Positions 1-5,797 of a stretch of 5,943 nt of DNA are shown piece by piece. A program made the translations under genes and the position numbers. Numbering within the stretch: position 1 is the first letter of the stretch; each line of letters begins with the position of its first letter. This DNA comes from an uncultured Clostridia bacterium (GTDB lineage Bacteria > Bacillota > Clostridia > TANB77 > CAG-508), in the NCBI GenBank assembly GCA_944391895.1, contig CALXVF010000079.1, forward strand, positions 1-5,943, given 5' to 3'. The notes under the pieces were generated by a model. The model saw only the letters and a list, made by a program, of their open reading frames with translations, was not told the origin of the DNA and made no database searches.

Positions 1-1509
1 TTCTTTTAAACATTCTCTACGAAGTTCGTTAATATGTGAAATTTTAGGTATATAAACATTATCGTCTAATTCAACTTCTATATTTTTAAATTCAAATTCA
101 GTATCTGTAGTTTTACATAATTGTTCTATTATTCTCTCTTTAGTTATAGGAGAATTTATAGCTTGAGTAGGGGTAACGTCAAGAACTTTATTAAAAGAAA
201 TATCACTATAATTCTCATTATCCAAAGAATTAACTTCAATTGAAATAGGTATATCCTTTTTTATTGTAATTTTACAATTTAAAGGAATTTTTATATTTTC
301 TTTTTCATAAAATTCTTTAACTGCCTTGCTAAAAGATTTACTACTCAATTTATAAACTCTGTCACCTAAAGAAATATTACCTTTCATTCTACCAATAGTA
401 ACAGTTTCATTGGAATTAGCAAAAGGGATATTTACTTTATTTTTCATAAGTTCAGTAATTGTATATTTATGTTCTTCTTTTTCTAAAGAAATTTGGTCAC
501 CAATACTTAAAGATTCTTTAGTATTCAAAGTAATTAATCCTTTTTCTTTGTTAAAAGAAGATACATTACCTATGTACAATCCCATATTATTTGGCTTTTC
601 TTTATATACATAATTTAAATTCTCATCATCTTCAAAATTACCAGAAGAAAAACTGCCTCTGTTAAATACTTGCATTAATTTTTTGATGTCTTTCTCATCA
701 ATAACATAATCATTACCACTTAAAGCAAGGTCAATATATTTCCTATATATACTAGTTACTGTAGCAACATATTCGGGAGTTTTCATTCTTCCTTCAATTT
801 TAAAACAAGTAACTCCAGCATTTATTAAATCTGGTATATACTGTAATGAACATAAATCTCTAGGACTTAATAAATAGCCTTGGTCTAATATTTGTTCATT
901 TTCATTCATTAATTTGTATGGAAGTCTACATGGCTGAGCACATTTTCCTCTATTACCAGACCTTGCACCAATAGTACTTGAAAATAGGCATTGACCAGAA
1001 TATGAAATACATAAGGCACCATGTACAAAAGTTTCTATTTCAATATTTGAATTGGCACATATGTATCTTATATCTGCAAGACTAAGTTCTTTAGATAGTA
1101 CAACCCTTTTAAACCCTAATTTCTCAAGAGCAAGTACACCTTGAAGATTATGTATTGTCATTTGAGTACTAGCATGTACGTCCATACCAGGCAAATTATC
1201 TATAATATATTTAGCTAAACCTAAATCTTGAACAATAATGGCATCAGCACCAAGAGTATATACAAATTTAGCTAAATTAATAGCGTCATCAAATTCCTCG
1301 TCTTTAATTAAGGTATTTAAAGCAAAATTAATTTTAACATTTCTAAGTTTTGCATATCTAATTGCTTCTTTTAAAGATTCATTATCAAAATTAGCAGCAG
1401 ATGCTCTTGCATTAAATAAAGAACCTCCAAGATATACACTATCTGCACCATTTTGAACAGCTGCTTTTAAACATTCAAAATCTCCGACAGGAGATAATAA
1501 TTCAATCAT
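1..1509 (-). CDS. U32-family protein with DUF3656 region, RlhA/TrhP-like RNA hydroxylase type (C-terminus off the left edge)
   Basis: All 503 codons from ATG (1507-1509) to position 1 are open, with GGAGG at 1515-1519 supporting this start. The N-terminus MIELLSPVGDFECLKAAVQNGAD is the usual opening of the U32 barrel. The U32 signature is complete at residues 159-177 (E-T-F-V-H-G-A-L-C, then G-x-C-x-F-S). H112 lies in a DVHASTQ motif and IEGRMK is at 238-243. Cysteines C167, C174, C190, C194, C220 and C235 include a set spaced like the [4Fe-4S] ligands known in UbiU-type relatives. Residues from about 380 onward look like the DUF3656 region found in E. coli RlhA and in long clostridial U32 proteins, so the gene probably continues well beyond the window. 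Although the family is called 'peptidase U32', characterised relatives hydroxylate RNA: RlhA makes 5-hydroxycytidine in 23S rRNA, and TrhP makes 5-hydroxyuridine at tRNA position 34. Domain layout favours an RlhA-type role, but this is inference and the substrate is not proven. Divergent from the small gene at 1624. Confidence 0.93.
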   Translation of the reverse strand, partial: MIELLSPVGDFECLKAAVQNGADSVYLGGSLFNARASAANFDNESLKEAIRYAKLRNVKINFALNTLIKDEEFDDAINLAKFVYTLGADAIIVQDLGLAKYIIDNLPGMDVHASTQMTIHNLQGVLALEKLGFKRVVLSKELSLADIRYICANSNIEIETFVHGALCISYSGQCLFSSTIGARSGNRGKCAQPCRLPYKLMNENEQILDQGYLLSPRDLCSLQYIPDLINAGVTCFKIEGRMKTPEYVATVTSIYRKYIDLALSGNDYVIDEKDIKKLMQVFNRGSFSSGNFEDDENLNYVYKEKPNNMGLYIGNVSSFNKEKGLITLNTKESLSIGDQISLEKEEHKYTITELMKNKVNIPFANSNETVTIGRMKGNISLGDRVYKLSSKSFSKAVKEFYEKENIKIPLNCKITIKKDIPISIEVNSLDNENYSDISFNKVLDVTPTQAINSPITKERIIEQLCKTTDTEFEFKNIEVELDDNVYIPKISHINELRRECLKE

Positions 1510-1537
1510 AATATCCTCCAAAAAATTTTTCATAAAT

Positions 1538-1546
1538 ATTGTAACA
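1538..1546 (-). promoter_or_regulatory. Possible extended -10 promoter for the U32 gene
   Basis: On the minus strand the sequence reads TGTTACAAT, an extended -10 element (TG-N-TACAAT, 5 of 6 to TATAAT). It lies 28 nt upstream of the ATG and leaves room for a short leader with GGAGG at 1515-1519. No good -35 hexamer sits 17 bp upstream, which extended -10 promoters can tolerate. It overlaps the -35 half of the candidate sporulation promoter on the opposite strand. Confidence 0.4.
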
Positions 1547-1571
1547 CAAAAAAGATAAATTGCATACTATA
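1544..1571 (+). promoter_or_regulatory. Candidate sigma-K-like sporulation promoter for the small Cys-rich gene
   Basis: AC (1544-1545), a 17-nt spacer, then CATACTATA (1563-1571) matches the mother-cell sigma-K consensus AC-N17-CATANNNTA in every specified base. A start near 1578 would give a leader of about 46 nt. The CATACTA core also resembles sigma-G -10 boxes, but no good sigma-G -35 is present. The consensus is short and AT-rich, so a chance match is possible. The small Cys/Gly-rich protein downstream makes a sporulation promoter plausible. Confidence 0.35.
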
Positions 1572-1623
1572 TGATAGAAAAAAGAATAAGTGAATACATA
1601 TTTACTTGGAAAGGAAGGTTTTT

Positions 1624-1770
1624 ATGAATGATGGATTAAGCGGATGTGGATGCGGTTGTAATAATGGAGGACTTTTTAATGGTTGCTGTTCAGGAAACAA
1701 TGAAATATTATTCTTTTTAATAGTTTTCTTATTATTATTTACTAACTTTGGATGTTGCTGTTCAAGATAA
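1624..1770 (+). CDS. 48-residue Cys/Gly-rich protein with one membrane segment, YjcZ-like
   Basis: An open frame of 48 codons begins with ATG at 1624, 5 nt after GGAAGG (1613-1618), and ends with TAA at 1768-1770. The N-terminal part (residues 4-26) is rich in Gly, Asn and Cys, including GCGCGC at 7-12 and CC at 21-22. Residues 28-40 are almost wholly hydrophobic (ILFFLIVFLLLFT), long enough for a short membrane segment. The tail ends NFGCCCSR. Eight of 48 residues are cysteine, which would be very unlikely in a random frame. The layout, a Gly/Cys-rich head followed by one hydrophobic helix, resembles the small YjcZ/spore-associated proteins of Bacilli and Clostridia; that likeness is by composition and layout, not a proven homology. 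The cysteines could form disulfide cross-links in a spore coat, or bind metal. It is divergent from the U32 gene and followed 7 nt later by the outer arm of a hairpin repeat. The function is unknown. Confidence 0.75.
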   Translation: MNDGLSGCGCGCNNGGLFNGCCSGNNEILFFLIVFLLLFTNFGCCCSR

Positions 1771-1777
1771 ATAAATG

Positions 1778-1929
1778 TTAAATTCAAATATGCGTTATTA
1801 TTCTTATTATTAAATTGTATATTAAAGATTTTGTAGCCACGCGCAGTTTGGAGTGAAGCGACAGTAAGTGGCAAAAAATCTTTTAATATACAATATATAA
1901 TAACAAGTTTTAATTATATTTGAATTTAA
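1778..1929. repeat. Outer inverted repeat enclosing hairpin repeat copy 1
   Basis: TTAAATTCAAATAT at 1778-1791 is the exact reverse complement of 1916-1929 (14 of 14). A second nested pair, GTTATTAT at 1794-1801 and ATAATAAC at 1897-1904, lies between it and the core element. Together with the core this could fold into one long interrupted hairpin of about 150 nt filling most of the gap between the small gene and the radical SAM gene. No sequence resembling these arms surrounds the other two copies. Confidence 0.75.
1814..1894 (-). repeat. Dispersed hairpin element, copy 1 (81 bp core, inverted relative to copy 3)
   Basis: The termini are ATTGTATATT (1814-1823) and AATATACAAT (1885-1894), continuing inward as a stem through the AAAGATTTT region to GCCAC (1836-1840) paired with GTGGC (1868-1872). 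The loop 1841-1867 is much richer in GC than the surroundings. The reverse complement aligns end to end with 5829-5910: 10 substitutions and one 1-nt gap in 82 columns, with all eight stem substitutions forming compensatory pairs. The loop reads, on the minus strand, TTACTGTCGCTTCACTCC then AAACTGCGC. There is no open frame and no clear target-site duplication at the ends. It may be a MITE/REP-like mobile DNA or a structured RNA; I do not recognise a named family. Confidence 0.9.
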
Positions 1930-1939
1930 ACTCATTTTA

Positions 1940-1968
1940 TTGCCAAATCATCTTAAATATGTTAAAGT
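1940..1968 (+). promoter_or_regulatory. Weak candidate promoter for the radical SAM gene
   Basis: TTGCCA (1940-1945), a 17-nt spacer, and TAAAGT (1963-1968) preceded by TGT form a possible extended -10 promoter. The predicted start near 1975 would fall on the ribosome binding site AGGTGA (1975-1980), giving a leader of only about 10 nt, which counts against it. Transcription might instead come by read-through from upstream. Confidence 0.25.
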
Positions 1969-1984
1969 CTAAATAGGTGAAATT

Positions 1985-2884
1985 ATGGAAAGATATAGAC
2001 ATTTAAATACATATTTAAAAGAAAAATTTGGAGAAAGAACATTAAAAATACCGGTAGACGGAGGATTTACATGCCCTAACAGAGATGGAAAAGTCTCTAG
2101 TGGAGGATGTATTTTCTGTAGTAGTAGAGGTTCAGGAGAACATTTAAAACTAAAATCTATTCCAGAGCAAGTAAAGGAACATCTAGAAAGCTATAGAGGA
2201 GAAAGAGCAAATAAATTTATTGTGTACTTTCAAAACTTTACAAATACTTATGATACTATTCGAAATTTAAAAGAAAAATATGATAGCAGTATTATAGATG
2301 AAAGAATAGTAGGAATAGACATTGCAACCAGACCGGATTGCATAAATCCAGAAGTTATAGAATTATTAAAAACATATAAAAATAAATTAGATGTAACTGT
2401 AGAACTTGGACTTCAAACCGCAAATGATGATATAGCTAAATTAATAAATAGAGGATACGAGTTAAATACATTTACAAAAGCAGTAACTATGCTTAATGAA
2501 GCAGGAATAAATGTAGTAGTTCACATAATGATAGGTTTGCCAAATGAAACTCAAAAAGATATAGAGGAAACCGTTAAATATATAAATACATTAAATATTA
2601 GTGGAATCAAAATACATTCGACATATATTGTAAAAGGAACTTTACTTGAAAAATGGTATAAAGAAGGAAAATATGAACCAATAACATTAGATTATTATTT
2701 AGAAAATCTACTTTATGTTATAACACATATTAATAAAAATATTATAATTCATAGAATAACAGGAGATGCACCAAAAGACTTATTAGTAGCACCTGACTGG
2801 AATCTACATAAGAAGTGGGTGCTAAATGGATTAGATAAAATTATGAATGAAAAGGATTTAGTTCAAGGATGCTATTATAAATGA
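1985..2884 (+). CDS. mnmL: Radical SAM protein, YtqA/YhcC (TIGR01212) family, MnmL-type tRNA wobble-uridine modification enzyme
   Basis: The protein is 299 residues, close to the usual length of about 310. The family's cluster motif is C30-x11-C42-x2-C45 within TCPNRDG...GGCIFC, which should bind a [4Fe-4S] cluster that cleaves S-adenosylmethionine. Other family blocks are YFQNFTNT (81-88), IATRPDC (113-119), VELGLQT (139-145), HIMIGLPNE (180-188), GIKIHSTYIVKGT (207-219) and IIHRITGDAP (254-263). The stretch FCSSRGSGEH after the cluster and the C-terminal IDKE-like/QG ending resemble Bacillus YtqA more than E. coli YhcC. YtqA (MnmL) was reported to act in conversion of cmnm5s2U toward nm5/mnm5s2U at tRNA position 34 in Gram-positive bacteria lacking MnmC. 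In Bacillus it is cotranscribed with the methylase MnmM; no such gene follows here. The start is supported by AGGTGA at 1975-1980. Family assignment is firm; the exact reaction is inferred from the subgroup. Confidence 0.9.
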   Translation: MERYRHLNTYLKEKFGERTLKIPVDGGFTCPNRDGKVSSGGCIFCSSRGSGEHLKLKSIPEQVKEHLESYRGERANKFIVYFQNFTNTYDTIRNLKEKYDSSIIDERIVGIDIATRPDCINPEVIELLKTYKNKLDVTVELGLQTANDDIAKLINRGYELNTFTKAVTMLNEAGINVVVHIMIGLPNETQKDIEETVKYINTLNISGIKIHSTYIVKGTLLEKWYKEGKYEPITLDYYLENLLYVITHINKNIIIHRITGDAPKDLLVAPDWNLHKKWVLNGLDKIMNEKDLVQGCYYK

Positions 2885-2904
2885 TAGACTATTATTGATT
2901 TAAT

Positions 2905-3026
2905 AAAATTGTATATTTGAACTTCTGGTTCCTTGCGGTCGCTTTGCTCCAAACGCACTTCGCCGAAATCCTTTCGGCTCGTTTGAACGCTCACGCAGAA
3001 CTGCGAAGTTTCAAATATACAATTTT
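2905..3026 (+). repeat. Dispersed hairpin element, copy 2 (122 bp expanded variant)
   Basis: Perfect 17-nt inverted termini: AAAATTGTATATTTGAA (2905-2921) and its complement at 3010-3026. Inside, CTTC pairs with GAAG and GTTC (2928-2931) with GAAC (2998-3001). The left half of the loop, CTTGCGGTCGC then TTTGCTCCAAACGC, matches copy 3 (CTTGCTGTCGC then TTCGCTCCAAAC). After that, the sequence diverges into an additional nested hairpin (2950-2985) absent from copies 1 and 3. GC content is far above the flanks. It lies 20 nt after the radical SAM stop codon and upstream of the glgP promoter. T5 directly after the right terminus could also let it work as a weak terminator. Confidence 0.85.
2950..2985 (+). 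repeat. Extra internal hairpin within copy 2
   Basis: GCCGAAA (2962-2968) pairs with TTTCGGC (2972-2978) around a 3-nt TCC loop, enclosed by CAAACG (2950-2955) paired with CGTTTG (2980-2985). The outer half reuses the CCAAAC of the shared loop, so the extra stem grows from the conserved loop itself. Copies 1 and 3 have no counterpart. Confidence 0.7.
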
Positions 3027-3078
3027 TAAAAATAATAATTATGAGTTCTATCAATATTAAAAATTTTTTCAAAACCAT

Positions 3079-3107
3079 TTGACAAATAAATATAGTTAGT
3101 AGATAAT
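3079..3107 (+). promoter_or_regulatory. Strong sigma-A-type promoter for glgP
   Basis: Perfect -35 TTGACA (3079-3084), an ideal 17-nt spacer, and -10 GATAAT (3102-3107, 5 of 6). An overlapping TATAAT at 3107-3112 has a 22-nt spacer and is less likely. The start would lie near 3114, giving a leader of about 42 nt carrying the AGGAGG site. Placed downstream of repeat copy 2, so glgP can be expressed independently of the radical SAM gene. Confidence 0.75.
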
Positions 3108-3155
3108 ATAATCATACTTAACTTAAGATACAAAAAAACTAAGGAGGAAATAACA

Positions 3156-5735
3156 ATGTCTTATGTATTTAATAAAATAACAGTAAGACCACAATTACCA
3201 AAGAGAATATCAAAATTATATGATATTTCATATAATCTTTGGTGGTCATGGAATACAGAATTCTTGAAACTATTTAAAATTTTAGATATAGATTTATGGG
3301 AAAGTGTAGGAAAAAATCCTGTTAAATTTCTTAAATTAGTATCTCAAGAAAAACTTGAGGAAGCGGCAAAAGATAGTGAATTCTTGAAAGAATATGACAA
3401 AGTAGTAAAAGATTTTAATGACTACATGAATAGTAAAGATACATGGTTTAAGAAAAATTATCCAAATAACACTAATGATTTAATTGCATATTTTTCAGCT
3501 GAATATGGTTTAGATGAAACTATTCCAATATATTCAGGTGGTCTTGGAATATTATCTGGTGACCATATGAAATCAAGTAGCGATATGGGAATACCTCTTA
3601 TTGGTATAGGTCTTTTATATAAAACTGGATATTTCCATCAAAAAATTAATGGATATGGTCAACAAGAAACAGAATATCATGCAATAGATATCTCACTTCT
3701 ACCAATAACACCAGTTAAAGACCATGAAGGAAAGGATTTATTAATTTATTTAAAATTTCCTAAAAAGAGACTATACTTAAAAGTATGGCAGATAAAAGTT
3801 GGAAGAAACACATTATACTTAATGGACTCGGATATAGATGAGAATATACAAGAATATAGAAGTATAACTTCAACATTATATGGTGGAGACCAAGAAATGA
3901 GAATCCAACAAGAAATAGTTCTTGGAATGGGAGGAGTTAACTTATTATATACTTTAGGATTAAATCCAACAGTATATCATATGAACGAAGGTCATTCATC
4001 ATTCTTGACACTTGAACTTATAAAAAATATTATGAAATATAAAGAAGTGTCTTTTGAATTAGCAAGAGATATTGTATCTTCAATGACAGCATTTACAACA
4101 CACACACCAGTTCCAGCAGGAAATGATATTTTCCCTATGAGTTTAGTAGAAAAATACTTTAATGGATATTGGGATAGATTAGGACTAACTAGAGAAGAAT
4201 TCTTGAAATTAGGAATGGAACCAAATGCCGAAATCAATACATCAGGCTTTAACATGGGAATATTGGCACTTAAAATTGCTGGAAAGAAAAATGGAGTTAG
4301 TAAATTACACGGAGCAGTATCAAGAGAGTTATTCTCAAATGTATGGCCAGATATACCATCAAATGAATCTCCAATAGATTATGTTACAAATGGAGTTCAT
4401 ACTTGTTCTTGGCTAGCTCCAACAGTAAAAGACTTATATAATGAATATCTAGAGCCATATTGGCAAGATGATATTCAAAATGATGATGTTTGGAAAAACA
4501 TAGATAAAATACCAGATAAAAAGTTATGGAAAATACATCAATCAAGAAAAGAAAAACTATTAAAAATAGTAAAAACATCTACAATAGAAAGACTTAGAAG
4601 ATATAACTATTCTTATGATGATATAGAAGCAATGGTAGGCAATTTAGATCCTAACGTTCTTACAATAGGTTTCGCAAGAAGATTCGCAACATATAAAAGA
4701 GCGACATTAATATTTAGAGATTTAGAAAGAATAACACAGATATTTAACGAAAAGAATAAGCCTATTCAAATTATATTTGCTGGAAAAGCACATCCAAGCG
4801 ATAAAGAAGGACAAGACCTAATAAGATTTATACATGATATATCATTAAAACCACAGTTTAAAGGCAAAGTATTCATATTAGAAAATTACAATATAGGAAT
4901 GTCAAGATATTTAATTTCAGGAGTAGACGTATGGCTTAACAATCCAAGAAGACCATTAGAAGCTTCTGGAACAAGTGGACAAAAAGCAGCAATAAACGGA
5001 GTAATAAACTTTAGCGTATTAGACGGATGGTGGGCTGAAGGATATAATCAAAAAAATGGATGGACAATAGGTACAAATGCAAAATATCAAAGTTATGATG
5101 CTCAAGATGAAGCTGATAGCATTAGTATTTACGATACACTAGAAAATAAAATAATTCCAATGTATTATGAAAAAAATGAACAAGGATTTTCTGATACATG
5201 GGTGAGAATGATGAAAAACACTATAGAATCAAATGCAGGTAGATTCAGTACATCAAGAATGTTAGAAGACTACACAAAAGACATATATATTCCACTTTGC
5301 GATTTGCATAATAAATGTTATAAAGATTTAGCAAAAGTAACAAGATATAATGAATGGAAAGAAAAATTATACAGCAACTGGGATAAAATTAAAATAAGAC
5401 AAGACGACAACAATTATGACGATATCACAGTCGATGCTGGAAATAAAATTGATGTAAATTGCTATGTAAAATTACCAAATGAACTGATTAATATAGAGAA
5501 TATAGAAACACAAGTATATTATGGAAAGATTACAGAAAATGGTGTAGTAGATGATATCCAAGTAATACCAATGGAATTAGTAGAAAGTGATGAGGTAAAT
5601 CTAGAACATAAATTTGCAGCAAAAATAGAGCTAAAATCAGGAGGAGATTACGGTTATACATTTAGAGTAGTGCCAAAGACTAAAATGTTATTAAATTCTA
5701 TGAACTTGGGATTAATAAAATGGATAACTGAATAA
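3156..5735 (+). CDS. glgP: Alpha-glucan (glycogen/maltodextrin) phosphorylase, GT35
   Basis: The product releases glucose-1-phosphate from the non-reducing ends of alpha-1,4-glucans with phosphate, using pyridoxal phosphate, in the cytosol. At 859 residues it has the length of the bacterial/archaeal 'alpha-glucan family phosphorylase' branch (TIGR02094 type) rather than the muscle/E. coli branch. The N-terminal DUF3417 region includes NLWWSW (27-32). The glycine loop SGGLGILSGDH is at 127-137. NEGHS (277-281) and THTPVPAGND (315-324) line the active site. FARRFATYKRATL (506-518) corresponds to the phosphate-binding region. The PLP lysine is K610 in EASGTSGQK (602-610), followed by LDGWWAEGY (622-630), typical of this branch. 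Residues from about 740 form a beta-rich C-terminal part common in these long relatives. Start ATG is 8 nt after AGGAGG (3142-3147). It has its own promoter and terminator and no other glycogen genes in view. Nothing is missing or broken. Confidence 0.97.
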   Translation: MSYVFNKITVRPQLPKRISKLYDISYNLWWSWNTEFLKLFKILDIDLWESVGKNPVKFLKLVSQEKLEEAAKDSEFLKEYDKVVKDFNDYMNSKDTWFKKNYPNNTNDLIAYFSAEYGLDETIPIYSGGLGILSGDHMKSSSDMGIPLIGIGLLYKTGYFHQKINGYGQQETEYHAIDISLLPITPVKDHEGKDLLIYLKFPKKRLYLKVWQIKVGRNTLYLMDSDIDENIQEYRSITSTLYGGDQEMRIQQEIVLGMGGVNLLYTLGLNPTVYHMNEGHSSFLTLELIKNIMKYKEVSFELARDIVSSMTAFTTHTPVPAGNDIFPMSLVEKYFNGYWDRLGLTREEFLKLGMEPNAEINTSGFNMGILALKIAGKKNGVSKLHGAVSRELFSNVWPDIPSNESPIDYVTNGVHTCSWLAPTVKDLYNEYLEPYWQDDIQNDDVWKNIDKIPDKKLWKIHQSRKEKLLKIVKTSTIERLRRYNYSYDDIEAMVGNLDPNVLTIGFARRFATYKRATLIFRDLERITQIFNEKNKPIQIIFAGKAHPSDKEGQDLIRFIHDISLKPQFKGKVFILENYNIGMSRYLISGVDVWLNNPRRPLEASGTSGQKAAINGVINFSVLDGWWAEGYNQKNGWTIGTNAKYQSYDAQDEADSISIYDTLENKIIPMYYEKNEQGFSDTWVRMMKNTIESNAGRFSTSRMLEDYTKDIYIPLCDLHNKCYKDLAKVTRYNEWKEKLYSNWDKIKIRQDDNNYDDITVDAGNKIDVNCYVKLPNELINIENIETQVYYGKITENGVVDDIQVIPMELVESDEVNLEHKFAAKIELKSGGDYGYTFRVVPKTKMLLNSMNLGLIKWITE

Positions 5736-5753
5736 GGAGTAATATATATGTAG
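5734..5753 (+). other. Start-stop minimal frame (ATG TAG) behind a good ribosome binding site
   Basis: AAGGAG (5734-5739), overlapping the glgP stop codon, is followed after 8 nt by ATG (5748-5750) and immediately by TAG (5751-5753). The TAG is the first base triplet of the terminator stem. It could be chance, the remnant of a lost downstream gene, or a ribosome-holding start-stop element. No longer frame follows. Confidence 0.4.
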
Positions 5754-5790
5754 TACGGATTTTATTAATTTTCCGTACTATATATTTTGT
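5751..5790 (+). terminator. Rho-independent-type terminator after glgP
   Basis: TAGTACGGA (5751-5759) pairs perfectly with TCCGTACTA (5772-5780) around a 12-nt AT-only loop. The stem can be lengthened by a G-U and three A-T pairs through 5746-5750. The 3' side continues TATATTTTG, then a further run of T, so the U tract is interrupted rather than ideal. Position 15 nt after the glgP stop fits a transcript end. Confidence 0.65.
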
Positions 5791-5797
5791 AAATTTT

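Larger units (their letters stand above)
2882..3053. repeat. Short outer inverted repeat around hairpin repeat copy 2
   Basis: TGATAGA (2882-2888, overlapping the stop region of the radical SAM gene) is the exact reverse complement of TCTATCA (3047-3053). Beyond it the arms remain loosely complementary (ACT / AGTT). At 7 nt this could be chance, but copies 1 and 3 have longer arms in the comparable place. Confidence 0.4.

Noticed and set aside
410..1456. Plus-strand open frames at 410-613 and 1238-1456
   Set aside because: Both lie antisense inside the well-supported U32 gene and show no family features.
1833..1872. GTAG followed by an imperfect palindrome in copy 1, similar to REP sequences used by RAYT transposases
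   Set aside because: The tetranucleotide is present next to the stem in copies 1 and 3 but not in copy 2 (GCAG), and no transposase gene is in the window. Kept only as an idea.
1602..1874. A 90-codon minus-strand open frame across the small gene and repeat copy 1
   Set aside because: It runs antisense to the Cys-rich gene and through the hairpin repeat, has low-complexity Asn/Lys/Pro composition and no convincing ribosome binding site. The plus-strand frame explains the same DNA better.
2875..3078. A 67-codon minus-strand open frame covering repeat copy 2
   Set aside because: It consists mostly of the hairpin element and its flanks, with no recognisable domain and no gene-like start. Its frame is a by-product of the repeat.
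3259..4210. GAATTCTTGAAA occurring three times inside glgP
   Set aside because: All three are in the reading frame and encode EFLK with the organism's preferred codons. Coding usage explains them.
3992..4578. Minus-strand open frames at 3992-4255 and 4384-4578
   Set aside because: They are antisense to conserved parts of glgP and have no start signals or family features.
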